Source of the DNA: DAOUTY01 sp964453665 | Lineage (GTDB): Bacteria; Chloroflexota; Dehalococcoidia; SZUA-161 | Assembly (NCBI GenBank): GCA_964453665.1 | Contig: CAYVQT010000021.1 | Location: 1-46,152 of the forward strand | Direction: 5' to 3' | Length of the DNA: 46,152 nt | In this document: positions 32,689-40,389 of the stretch, in pieces | Layout: each line of letters begins with the position of its first letter | Position numbering within the stretch: position 1 is the stretch's first letter | Made by a program: the position numbers and the translations under genes | Notes under the pieces: generated by a model | The model's database searches: none | What the model saw: the letters and a program-made list of their open reading frames with translations, nothing else | What the model was told of the DNA's origin: nothing

Positions 32689-32985
32689 ATGAAAAGGGAA
32701 ACCGAACTCATCATTGATCCTCTGCCAGACCACTTCGACTACTGCGACGAGGGCTGCGATCTTTTCCCATCCTGCCTTGAGTGCCCCCTGCCCCGCTGCC
32801 GTTACGATGAACAGTCGGGAGGGAAGCGGGCGGCGACCGGATTGCGAGACAGGGAGTTGCTGAGGCAGCGAAGGCTGGCCGGTAAAAGCGTGGCCGAGCT
32901 GGCCAGGAGCTTCGGCGTGAGCAAGCGCACGGTGCAACGAATAATCAGGAAATCGAAGACGTATTCTACACCTAAAGGGGGTTAA
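32689..32985 (+). CDS. Cys-rich helix-turn-helix protein
   Basis: A 98-residue protein with an N-terminal Cys cluster (YCDEGCDLFPSCLECPLPRC; five cysteines between residues 19 and 37), possibly zinc-binding, and a C-terminal HTH of the resolvase/sigma type (SVAELARSFGVSKRTVQRII). It lies between terminase and portal, 2 nt before the portal start, so it is probably co-translated. It could be a late regulator or a DNA-binding packaging factor. A 163-base AT-rich gap precedes it. Confidence 0.7.
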   Translation: MKRETELIIDPLPDHFDYCDEGCDLFPSCLECPLPRCRYDEQSGGKRAATGLRDRELLRQRRLAGKSVAELARSFGVSKRTVQRIIRKSKTYSTPKGG

Positions 32986-32987
32986 GA

Positions 32988-34334
32988 ATGAACAGCACAT
33001 CTCAACAAATAAATGCGTCGGGCAGCATGTCTCTGCCCCAGCAGATCGCCCGTATGGACCTGGAGCGGCTCCAGGCCTACCGCGAGAACCTCGATTTCTA
33101 CAACGGAGTGCAGTGGCAGGGTCATCCCCGGCCGCGCGAGCGCCGGCTCACCTTCAACTACGCCAAGGTCTTCGTGGACAAGGTGGCGAGCTACCTGATG
33201 AGCGGCCTCGACTTCGCCATAGACCCCGTATCTGCCGAGGATACAGAGAAGGCGCGCCGCGCAGAGGAAGCATTATATAAGGTATATGAAACAAACAACC
33301 TGGCGCAGCTCGACTTTGAAACGGAAATCGACGCCGCAATCCTGGGCGACGGCTGTTTCAAGGTGACCTGGGACTCCCGGGAGAAGCGGGCGCGGGTATC
33401 AGCGCCCGATGTACAGGGCATATATGTCTGGTGGCTGGGAGATGACATCACCCGCGTGTGGCGCGTCGCCAGCCGCTACCGGCTCTCTGCCGACGAGGTC
33501 AACCTGCTCTACGGGTTTAAAAGCCGCAGGCCGAAGGGACAGTCCACCGTCGTCGAGGTATGGACAGACAGCAAATTCGAACTATGGATAGACGACGGTC
33601 TGCTGGAACGGAAGGCCAATCCCTACGGGTTCATCCCTTTCCTTATATATCCTAACCTCAGGGAACCCAAGAAGTTCTGGGGGGTCTCCGACATACCCAC
33701 TCTGGTGGAGCCCGCTCGTGAGCTCAACCGGGCGCTTTCCCAGCTCTCTCTGATACTCGAGCTATCGGGGAATCCCATCGCCGTCCTGGAGAACATCGAG
33801 AATGCCGAGGACATAGCGGTGCGGCCGGGGGCGGTGTGGGAGATACCGGAGCAGGCGAGGGCATATCTCCTCGATTTACTGCAGGGAGGAGGGGTGAAGC
33901 TGCACGTCGACTACATAGACCTGCTCTACCGCACGCTGCACGACCTCTCCGAGTCACCGCGCACGGCCTTCGGCGACAACCAGCGAGGCCTCTCCGGTAT
34001 CGCACTGGAGATGGAACTCCATCCCCTGCTGCAGAAGGTTAAACGAAAACGCTTGATCAGGACCACCGTTTACAGGCAGCGCAACGAGATGATCCTGAGG
34101 TTAATGGAGAAGATGACCGGAGAGAGCTTCGGAGACTACCGCACCCGCATTGTCTGGGGGCCGACTCTGCCGCAGGACCGGAGTCGTATAGCGCGAGACG
34201 AGGAGATACTGGTCGGCGCAGGAGTCCACTCGCGGCGAACGGCCATGGACGAGCTCGGCATCGAGGACCCCGAAGCCGAATTTCAGCGCTGGCTGGATGA
34301 GGACGACAGACTGCGCAAGCAGGACAACCGCTAA
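32988..34334 (+). CDS. Phage portal protein (SPP1 gp6-like)
   Basis: The 448-residue protein matches the SPP1-type portal family: N-terminal NLDFYNGVQWQG and RRLTFNYAKVFVDKVASYLM, a central DAAILGDGCFKVTWD, VWWLGDDITRVWRVASRY and NPYGFIPFLIYPNLREPKKF. The C-terminal part has SGIALEMELHPLLQKVKRKR, the helical crown/stem region. Portals form the dodecameric ring at a capsid vertex through which terminase pumps DNA. In phages a head protease or minor head protein and then the scaffold and capsid normally follow; here cellular genes follow instead. Confidence 0.9.
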   Translation: MNSTSQQINASGSMSLPQQIARMDLERLQAYRENLDFYNGVQWQGHPRPRERRLTFNYAKVFVDKVASYLMSGLDFAIDPVSAEDTEKARRAEEALYKVYETNNLAQLDFETEIDAAILGDGCFKVTWDSREKRARVSAPDVQGIYVWWLGDDITRVWRVASRYRLSADEVNLLYGFKSRRPKGQSTVVEVWTDSKFELWIDDGLLERKANPYGFIPFLIYPNLREPKKFWGVSDIPTLVEPARELNRALSQLSLILELSGNPIAVLENIENAEDIAVRPGAVWEIPEQARAYLLDLLQGGGVKLHVDYIDLLYRTLHDLSESPRTAFGDNQRGLSGIALEMELHPLLQKVKRKRLIRTTVYRQRNEMILRLMEKMTGESFGDYRTRIVWGPTLPQDRSRIARDEEILVGAGVHSRRTAMDELGIEDPEAEFQRWLDEDDRLRKQDNR

Positions 34335-34398
34335 GCGGGGCCGCGATTGCCGGACAACCGGAGGAGGGTGGCAGGCAATCATTCACGTACGCCCCGCT
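34334..34398 (+). terminator. Nested hairpin after the portal gene
   Basis: AGCGGGGC (34334-34341) pairs with GCCCCGCT (34391-34398), and inside it GATTGCC (34345-34351) pairs with GGCAATC (34374-34380). No U tract follows. It probably ends or protects the block A transcript; it lies upstream of the promoter of the next operon, so it is not that operon's leader. Confidence 0.45.
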
Positions 34399-34409
34399 CC
34401 TGGCCAGGG

Positions 34410-34438
34410 TTGACAAGTCCACGCATTTAGAGCAATAT
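34410..34438 (+). promoter_or_regulatory. Promoter of the homocysteine operon
   Basis: TTGACA and CAATAT are 17 bp apart, with a predicted start near 34445, 33 nt before the ATG. It lacks the AGAAC-N4-GTTCT dyad of the phage promoters, so the operon should be independently regulated. Confidence 0.6.
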
Positions 34439-34477
34439 TCAGAGGTCTGGCACACTCACGTAAAAACGGGGCACGAT

Positions 34478-35692
34478 ATGATGAAAAGCATCGCAGAAAT
34501 TAACGATAAGATCGCCAGGGGCCAGGCCGTTGTGGTCACCGCTGAAGAGGTCATAGACTTAGTTAGTAAAAAGGGCGTATCCAAGGCTGCCAGAGAGGTC
34601 GACGTGGTAACTACGGGCACATTCAGTCCCATGTGCTCATCGGGCGCTTTCTTCAATCTGGGTCACTCCAAGCCCCGTATAAAGGCCGGCGGAGGGCAGG
34701 TCTACCTTAACGATGTGCCCGCCTATACAGGCATAGCGGCGGTAGACATCTTCCTCGGAGCCACGGCCATACCCGATGAAGACCCCAGAAACAGAATTCA
34801 TCCCGGCGAATTCAGCTACGGCGGCGGCCACGTAATCGAAGAACTTGTAGCGGGCAAGGATGTCAGACTGGTGATTAATGCCCATGGAACGGACTGTTAT
34901 CCGAGGCGAAAGCTCGCAACCTGGATAAACCTGGACAGCATGAACGAGGCGCTGCTTTTCGACATAAGAAACGCTTACCAGAACTACAATGTAGCGGTCA
35001 ACATGGGAGAGCGGACAATTTATACCTATATGGGCGTGCTCAAGCCCAATCTGGGCAACGCCAACTACTCGACAGCGGGACAGCTCTCGCCGCTGTTCAA
35101 CGACCCTTACTACAAGACCATCGGCATTGGCACGAGGATATTCCTCGGGGGAGGCACCGGTTATGTATCCTGGCACGGAACTCAGCACAACCCCGATGTT
35201 TTACGCACCGAGAAAGGCGTGCCCCGCCGCGGAGGGGCAACATTAACGGTGATGGGTGATCTAAAGCAGATGAGCCCGCGGTGGCTGGTCGGCACCAGCT
35301 TCACGGGATACGGCGCTACCTTAACCGTTGGTATCGGCGTACCCATACCCATACTATCCGATGAAATACTCAGCTATACGGCGGTTACTGACGAGGAGAT
35401 ATTCGCCCCCGTCATCGACTACTTCGAGGCCTATCCTCAGCGGAGCCCTGATATTCTGGGAGAGGTGAGCTACGCCCAGCTCAGGAGAGGTAAGATCAAG
35501 GTCCAGGGTAAAGAGGTGCCCACCGCTTCTCTATCGAGCTATTCCCGGGCAGTTGAAATCGCTAACATCCTCAAGGACCGGATTCAAAAAGGAGAGTTCT
35601 ATCTTACCGAGCCCGTGGCACCGCTGCCCGGGGTGGATTCGGGGGTAGTGGTCAAGCCCATGCAGGAGCGCCCGTTTGAGGAAGAAGGCTGA
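34478..35692 (+). CDS. Homocysteine biosynthesis protein (HcyBio/DUF39, COG1900)
   Basis: In methanogens and other anaerobes COG1900 proteins, with a NIL-ferredoxin partner, convert aspartate semialdehyde and sulfide to homocysteine without O-acylhomoserine. The 404-residue sequence shows TTGTFSPMCSSGAFFN (Cys53), IKAGGGQVYLNDVPAYTGIA, HPGEFSYGGGHVIEELVAGK, INAHGTDCYPRRK (Cys140), IGIGTRIFLGGGTGYVSWHG and SFTGYGATLTVGIGVPIPIL, all family-typical; the two cysteines are candidates for carrying sulfur. The C-terminus has no CBS or ferredoxin domain; the ferredoxin is the next gene. The first of two adjacent ATGs is used. Confidence 0.9.
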   Translation: MMKSIAEINDKIARGQAVVVTAEEVIDLVSKKGVSKAAREVDVVTTGTFSPMCSSGAFFNLGHSKPRIKAGGGQVYLNDVPAYTGIAAVDIFLGATAIPDEDPRNRIHPGEFSYGGGHVIEELVAGKDVRLVINAHGTDCYPRRKLATWINLDSMNEALLFDIRNAYQNYNVAVNMGERTIYTYMGVLKPNLGNANYSTAGQLSPLFNDPYYKTIGIGTRIFLGGGTGYVSWHGTQHNPDVLRTEKGVPRRGGATLTVMGDLKQMSPRWLVGTSFTGYGATLTVGIGVPIPILSDEILSYTAVTDEEIFAPVIDYFEAYPQRSPDILGEVSYAQLRRGKIKVQGKEVPTASLSSYSRAVEIANILKDRIQKGEFYLTEPVAPLPGVDSGVVVKPMQERPFEEEG

Positions 35693-35709
35693 GTGGAAGG
35701 AGCAATGAC

Positions 35710-36120
35710 GTGACCAAGGGAAGGAAAGTGGTGCTGCGTTTTCCACGCCAGCTAGTCGATAAGCCAATAATATACCGGCTGGTAAAGGACTACGATCTCC
35801 AGTTCAATATTCTGAAGGCCTCTGTCACCCCTAAAGAGGAAGGCCTTCTGGTGTTAGAGCTGAGCGGCAGGAAGAAGAGCTACGATGAAGCGGTTCGCTT
35901 CCTGACCGAGGCCGGGGTTGAAACGCAGTTACTGGCCCAGGATGTATTTCGCAACGAGGAGCGGTGTACTCACTGCGGCGCCTGCGTCACTATATGCCCC
36001 GTCGGTGCATTCGTTGTCGATCCCGTAACCAGACGAGTTGACTTCCAGGACACCAAATGCATTGCCTGTGAGCTGTGTATCAATGCATGTCCGGTCCGGG
36101 CAATGGAAGTGCGTCTCTAG
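35710..36120 (+). CDS. NIL-domain ferredoxin, partner of the homocysteine biosynthesis protein
   Basis: The 136-residue protein joins an N-terminal NIL domain (about residues 5-77, the fold also found in methionine ABC transporters) to two [4Fe-4S] motifs, CTHCGACVTICP (Cys86-Cys96) and CIACELCINACP (Cys117-Cys127). This architecture next to COG1900 is the known sulfide-to-homocysteine pair; the clusters likely supply electrons and NIL may bind a methionine-like ligand. The GTG start at 35710 has AAGGAG upstream and is 17 nt after the preceding stop. Confidence 0.9.
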   Translation: MTKGRKVVLRFPRQLVDKPIIYRLVKDYDLQFNILKASVTPKEEGLLVLELSGRKKSYDEAVRFLTEAGVETQLLAQDVFRNEERCTHCGACVTICPVGAFVVDPVTRRVDFQDTKCIACELCINACPVRAMEVRL

Positions 36121-36122
36121 GA

Positions 36123-36854
36123 ATGTACGAGCCTAGGACTTATAGACACTGGATCAGCAGCAAGGACCTCGTATCCTTCTCAGTGGTGGTTCAGGAAACC
36201 GACCTGCTCATCAGGGCAAAGAGCGATCTCAAGGCCCGGGCCCTTGCAGCAACCCGGAAATACCGCTCCGAACTGGAGCGGTATATTATCTCACACCCCG
36301 TCTTCACTGTCTCTCTCGAACCTCTATCCGTTGAGAAAGACGCTCCGCCCCTGGTGAAAGAAATGGCGGAGGCTGCCCGGAAAGCGGGCGTAGGGCCTAT
36401 GGCGGCAGTAGCCGGCGCCATAGCCGAAGCGGTAGGCAAAGAACTCCTCGCTTTCTCCGACGAGGTCATTGTGGAAAACGGGGGTGACATCTTTATGAAA
36501 ACCCTGAAGGAGCGGCTGATAGGCGTCTATGCGGGTGAATCCAGGCTCACAGGAAAGATAGCCTTCGCCATTCAGCCCGAGGAAACGCCCCTAGGCATTT
36601 GCACATCATCCGGTTCAGTAGGACACTCCCTCAGTTTAGGCGTGGCTGATGCAGTGATAGCTACTTCCCTATCAACTTCGCTGGCCGATGCCGCAGCCAC
36701 CGCTATAGGCAACCGCGTCAGCTCAGCAGGCGATATCCAGCAAGCCTTGCAGTTTGCCCAGGGAATAGAGGGTCTGAGAGGGGTTGCAATCATCAAAGAT
36801 GACCACCTGGGACTATTCGGCCAGATAAGAATATCTGACGTTGACCGGGAATAG
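36123..36854 (+). CDS. UPF0280 (COG2122) protein, sulfide-assimilation partner
   Basis: The 243-residue ApbE-related family protein (YEPRTYRHWISSKDLVSFSV, GPMAAVAGAIAEAVGKELL, VIVENGGDIFMKT, GICTSSGSVGHSLSLGVADA). In methanogens a COG2122 protein makes sulfide use for homocysteine efficient at low sulfide, and its genes co-occur with COG1900 and NIL-ferredoxin. Its ATG at 36123 is 2 nt after the ferredoxin stop codon, so the three genes form one tight operon. The exact reaction is not known. Confidence 0.88.
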   Translation: MYEPRTYRHWISSKDLVSFSVVVQETDLLIRAKSDLKARALAATRKYRSELERYIISHPVFTVSLEPLSVEKDAPPLVKEMAEAARKAGVGPMAAVAGAIAEAVGKELLAFSDEVIVENGGDIFMKTLKERLIGVYAGESRLTGKIAFAIQPEETPLGICTSSGSVGHSLSLGVADAVIATSLSTSLADAAATAIGNRVSSAGDIQQALQFAQGIEGLRGVAIIKDDHLGLFGQIRISDVDRE

Positions 36855-36861
36855 AGCGGCG

Positions 36862-38013
36862 CTAGCTTATCCGGGATTTATGATCATACACACGGCCCTT
36901 CCACCTGACGCCGGCGCCAGTGATGTGCTGGAAGCTGGCATAGAGACCTACCAACAGCAGGAAGCCGACGCCGATAGGGTGCATAATGACAGAAGACTTG
37001 GGCTGTGAGAAACGGCGTCCCACCAGAAAGCGCGCCAGCAGCAGAATCATCACCTGAATCCCGACCAACATCTGCCAGCTGAAAGCCGGCTCCGAGAGCA
37101 GCAAGCCGTGCGCCAACCATAAAAAAGGCGCCAGGAAGAGCAGCGTCGCCACTACCATCATTACAACCAAACCGAAGATTGATAACGAGGCCACCGTGTA
37201 GAGCCATCTGGCGATGCCGTCCCACATAGAGCCAAACTCCCGGTACATCTGACAGGAAACCAGAGACGACAGGTCCAGGGTCAACTGCCGGTAGTGGTGC
37301 CGCGCTATCTCCCTCGCCAGCCAAACATCTTCTACTATTCGCGATTTCACAGATTCGTGACCGCCAATGCTCCGGTACTCCCGGGCTGAGAAGAACAGGA
37401 ACTGCCCTATGGCCACAGAGGGCAGAGCGCGTTCTGAGCGCTGCAACCACCAAAAAGGCATCCAGTATAGGAGCATGAAATAGAAGAGGATAGGTAGAGC
37501 CATCTTCTGCCAGATCGAAGTGGTTAGCTGATAGGGGAAGCCGGAGATAAGCGCAGCACGTGAGCCGATGGCTACACGCAGCACATAGCTCAATACCGAG
37601 GACGCGTGTACAGTATCGGCGTCGGTGAACAGCAGCCAGGAGCCTCGAGCCACCTGGGCCAGCTGGTGACAGGCAAAGGGCTTGCCTGCCCAACCGGGGG
37701 GCAGTGGTTGCCCGTGCAACAGCCTTACCCTTGTATCCTCCGCAGCAATCGAGGCCACTATATCTGCGGTGTGATCGGTTGACGAATCGTCAAGCACAAG
37801 TATCTCAAAATTGGGATAGTCCTGTCGTCGCAAAGACTCGAGGCAGGCTCCTATGTTGGCCTCCTCGTTCCTTGCGGGGATAAGCACAGAAATCAGAGGG
37901 GCAGGATCAGGCAGTTGAGCGTCAGATTTGATTCTTCTCAGAGTCCTCAGGTTCAAGAGAAGATTGAGGAGCAGCGCAGCGAGCAGAATAGCGACTATCT
38001 GCTGATAAATCAT
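36862..38013 (-). CDS. Membrane-bound family 2 glycosyltransferase
   Basis: The 383-residue protein has an N-terminal membrane helix, a GT2 catalytic domain (LISVLIPARNEEANIGACLE; EILVLDDSSTDHTADIV; LLFTDADTVH as the DxD metal site; KSRIVEDVWLAREI as the acceptor-side ED) and three to four C-terminal membrane helices. This layout is shared with carotenoid glucosyltransferase (CruC) and hopanoid-associated HpnB-like proteins. The acceptor is likely a lipid. The ATG directly follows the PlsY-like stop codon, indicating translational coupling, so lipid or glycolipid synthesis is the likely theme. Confidence 0.85.
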   Translation of the reverse strand: MIYQQIVAILLAALLLNLLLNLRTLRRIKSDAQLPDPAPLISVLIPARNEEANIGACLESLRRQDYPNFEILVLDDSSTDHTADIVASIAAEDTRVRLLHGQPLPPGWAGKPFACHQLAQVARGSWLLFTDADTVHASSVLSYVLRVAIGSRAALISGFPYQLTTSIWQKMALPILFYFMLLYWMPFWWLQRSERALPSVAIGQFLFFSAREYRSIGGHESVKSRIVEDVWLAREIARHHYRQLTLDLSSLVSCQMYREFGSMWDGIARWLYTVASLSIFGLVVMMVVATLLFLAPFLWLAHGLLLSEPAFSWQMLVGIQVMILLLARFLVGRRFSQPKSSVIMHPIGVGFLLLVGLYASFQHITGAGVRWKGRVYDHKSRIS

Positions 38014-38613
38014 CTATGAAGCGCCGGTATGTCCAACGCTGTCTACCTTTCTGGCCTCGACTACATCATCCCCCGAGGCCCATCCTTTGATAAAGGACGG
38101 CATCACGAGTATGCATCCAGCGAGGGCCCATTCCCAGGAGGCATACCACGATCCCAGAACTATGGGGACAGAGATGCGAAAAATTCGATTACTCAGTAAA
38201 TGCCGCTTGGTGGTCGCTAAGGGCAAGAGATAGAAGACCGCCATAATGAGCACCGCCACGACGTTGAGCAGGACCAGGCCTGACATCCCGATGGTCAGTC
38301 CCTGGCCACCGCCACCCTTCAGCCATACGCTCCAGCTACAGCCAAAGACGGCAGCGATTAAAATAACCAAACTGGCCCAGGTCTCCCCCACCAGGGCAAT
38401 AGCTATAAAAATACAAATAACCGCTTTAATTATCTCCGCCAACAGGGCAACTATGCCTGGAAGTCTCCCTCCATAGATCATCACAGCCGTCACCGTCGCA
38501 TTGCCCGTCCCCAGCGTCCGGATATCCTGACCGCTGAAGATGCGCATGGAGAGATAGCCGGAGGGAATACTCCCAATTAAATAGCCAATCAACAACAGTA
38601 GTACAAACATCAT
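38014..38613 (-). CDS. PlsY-like glycerol-3-phosphate acyltransferase family protein
   Basis: PlsY is a multi-spanning enzyme that moves acyl from acyl-phosphate to glycerol-3-phosphate. This 199-residue protein has the family motifs in altered form: GYLIGSIPSGYL (motif 1), LGTGNATVTAV where PlsY has SGNxGATN-type sequence (motif 2), and LKGGGGQGLT where PlsY has KGGKGVAT (motif 3). The changes suggest a different acyl acceptor or donor. It precedes the lipid-type glycosyltransferase with zero spacing. ATG 38613 is chosen; an upstream in-frame TTG at 38634 is possible. Confidence 0.75.
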   Translation of the reverse strand: MMFVLLLLIGYLIGSIPSGYLSMRIFSGQDIRTLGTGNATVTAVMIYGGRLPGIVALLAEIIKAVICIFIAIALVGETWASLVILIAAVFGCSWSVWLKGGGGQGLTIGMSGLVLLNVVAVLIMAVFYLLPLATTKRHLLSNRIFRISVPIVLGSWYASWEWALAGCILVMPSFIKGWASGDDVVEARKVDSVGHTGAS

Positions 38614-38853
38614 ATCAGCGAATCCAATCTGCAAAGAGCAGCTCTCTTGTAACTATCATCGTAGTTACTCTAAGCAACTCATATGTTTTTGTCAAGCTTA
38701 CCCGGCAATTCCTATATGATAAGCTTACCATTGCATTACCACCCACCGAACGAACTATATAATAAGTATAGACATATAGATTTAAAAAGCGCTTAAAGAT
38801 ATAAAGGGGACATTAAAGTCAGCTTACAATCTGCTTACGATTGGTAAAGTGAA

Positions 38854-38878
38854 GGGGCGACCGCGTGCGGTCGCCCCC
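38854..38878. repeat. GTAGGGGC-family palindrome
   Basis: GGGGCGACCGCGTGCGGTCGCC-type hairpin with arms GGGGCGACCGC and GCGGTCGCCCC, located 27 nt after the lipoprotein stop, where it could also act as its terminator. Confidence 0.75.
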
Positions 38879-38905
38879 GGCTCGCTCAGGCTAAAAGCGG
38901 ATCTT

Positions 38906-39313
38906 CTAATCAAACATATCGAACTCGCTGATAAGCCATTTCCCGCTTTCTTTTACAAGGTATAAGGTGTCGTCCACATGCTCCTTATCCGTCTCGCCGA
39001 AAGCCTCAGTCTCCAGATCAAACTCGAACGCTACCGTAGCTTCGTCTCCCGTCTGGGAAACTAACGTTGTCTTCAAATTTGATATTTTAATATCGTCCAC
39101 CAGAGTGAAGGCAAATTCCATACCGAACTCAACATCTTCACTCATTTCCTCTGTAAAATAGGTCGCCATCTTCTCCGCATCCATGGCCGCCATTGCATTC
39201 ATCACCCCCCGAACCGCATCCTCAGGGCCAGACCCACCACCGCACCCAATCAGCGACGGCACCAGTACTGCCACCAGCGCCAGTACCAGCACTACCTTCA
39301 ACCAGCCTTTCAT
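38906..39313 (-). CDS. Lipoprotein, DUF4878-like (NTF2 fold), copy 1
   Basis: The 135-residue lipoprotein has a signal peptide ending in a lipobox (LIGC, Cys24) and an acidic helical/beta domain (EDAVRGVMNAMAAMDAEKM, ATVAFEFDLETEAFG, ESGKWLISEFDMFD), a pattern of small DUF4878/NTF2-like lipoproteins of unknown function. The ATG follows AAAGGAGAAAAGGG. It is a tandem paralogue of the gene at 39433. Confidence 0.78.
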   Translation of the reverse strand: MKGWLKVVLVLALVAVLVPSLIGCGGGSGPEDAVRGVMNAMAAMDAEKMATYFTEEMSEDVEFGMEFAFTLVDDIKISNLKTTLVSQTGDEATVAFEFDLETEAFGETDKEHVDDTLYLVKESGKWLISEFDMFD

Positions 39314-39383
39314 TACCCTTTTCTCCTTTCCTGAATCGAGTTACGCAGAGGGTGTGCTGTCCTCTGGCACCGATTGCACATAT

Positions 39384-39412
39384 AATATAGCACAGCGGCT
39401 ATATCACCACAA
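39384..39412 (-). promoter_or_regulatory. Candidate promoter of lipoprotein copy 1
   Basis: TTGTGG and TATATT with a 17-bp spacer on the minus strand, ending about 70 nt before the ATG at 39313. Confidence 0.45.
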
Positions 39413-39432
39413 TGGTGAGAGCCCTTAACACT

Positions 39433-39885
39433 TCATGCAGAACTCACCAAATCAAGAAGTGAAAGCTCCCTGAACAGCCACGCAAACGGAGACAGGTCGG
39501 TGACAAGCCATTCACTGCCCATCTTCACCAGATCCACGGGTTCCTTAGCATGCCCGCTCCGCGTTTCATCGAGCACTGTCGCTTCCCAATCACATTCGAC
39601 TTCTACTGTAGCCGTGTCATCCGTCTCAGAGGTTATCTCCCACCCGATATCGCTTATTTTGATATCATCAATAAGCACAAAGACCACCTCGAAGGCGAGG
39701 GCAACTTCCTCCCTTATGTCCTCAACAAAATAGGACGCTGTCTTTTCCGCATCCTGCGCCTCTATAGCCTCGAGCACTCCCAGACCCGTGGCCAAAATAC
39801 CACCGCAGCAACTACAGCCGAAGGGAGAAGCTACCGCCACCGCCCCTAATAACAAAAGTATAACCGCTTCCTGCCAACCTTTCAT
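39433..39885 (-). CDS. Lipoprotein, DUF4878-like, copy 2
   Basis: The 150-residue paralogue of the preceding entry shares its start (MKGW), the DAEK-A-YF segment, the VxDDIKISD motif and a KxGSEWLV-like end. The lipobox is SPFGC at about 20-24, followed by extra cysteines (CSCC). The C-terminus is longer, with a hydrophobic FAWLFRELSLLDLV tail. The upstream bases (GATTCAGGA, then GAGAGGAAAAGG) resemble those of copy 1, indicating duplication of gene plus leader. Confidence 0.75.
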   Translation of the reverse strand: MKGWQEAVILLLLGAVAVASPFGCSCCGGILATGLGVLEAIEAQDAEKTASYFVEDIREEVALAFEVVFVLIDDIKISDIGWEITSETDDTATVEVECDWEATVLDETRSGHAKEPVDLVKMGSEWLVTDLSPFAWLFRELSLLDLVSSA

Positions 39886-39930
39886 TGCCTTTTCCTCTCT
39901 CCTGAATCAAGCCTCTCCACGCCTCGCAGC

Positions 39931-40389
39931 CTAAACGCCGGGAGCGCACCCGGGGGCTCGCACCATCAAGACAGGCACCCCTGCGTAATGGATAACCTTA
40001 TCCGCCACACTCCCCAGCGTCCAGCGGCTAACCCCCGAGCGTCCATGCGTGGCCATAATGATAATGTCTACTCCATGCCTATTGGCGTAATCAACGATAC
40101 TATCGGCTACTTTTCCAGAAACAATATCCGATCCCACACTCAGCCCGCGTCCGCCGAGTTCATCTACCATCCGCCCCAGGTAGTCCCTGGCATCGGACTT
40201 GTAGTTAGATTCGATTCGTTCCCTGTCCTTATCACTGATTACGTAGTCTCCAGGCAAACGCATGGGCTCTATTACTCTAAGAAGTACGACTTCTACCGAC
40301 TGACAACCCATGGCAATTGATTCCACATGGGGAAGTGCACACTCAGCCAGCTCCGAGCCATCCAACGGCACTAAAATCTTCCTATACAT
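39931..40389 (-). CDS. Universal stress protein, UspA family
   Basis: The 152-residue protein has MYRKILVPLDGSELAECALP at the start and the ATP-binding signature ATHGRSGVSRWTLGSVADKV (G-2x-G-9x-G-S/T), ending HYAGVPVLMVRAPG. ATP-binding Usp proteins act in stress and dormancy signalling. ATG 40389 is chosen because GGAGAG lies upstream; a longer frame would add 53 residues without similarity. Confidence 0.9.
   Translation of the reverse strand: MYRKILVPLDGSELAECALPHVESIAMGCQSVEVVLLRVIEPMRLPGDYVISDKDRERIESNYKSDARDYLGRMVDELGGRGLSVGSDIVSGKVADSIVDYANRHGVDIIIMATHGRSGVSRWTLGSVADKVIHYAGVPVLMVRAPGCAPGV

Noticed and set aside
34334..34477. SAM or other riboswitch upstream of the homocysteine operon
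   Set aside because: The nested hairpin is upstream of the predicted promoter (34410-34438), so it would not be in that operon's transcript, and I could not match it to a known SAM or SAH riboswitch core.
34478..36854. Homocysteine operon as a phage-borne auxiliary metabolic module
   Set aside because: It has its own promoter without the SOS-like dyad, and is followed by clearly cellular genes on the other strand; the phage blocks begin and end outside it. I treat it as chromosomal.
36884..37693. 269-residue open frame on the minus strand inside the glycosyltransferase gene
   Set aside because: It is in another frame of the same strand; the overlapping frame has clear GT2 motifs and membrane helices, and this one has none.
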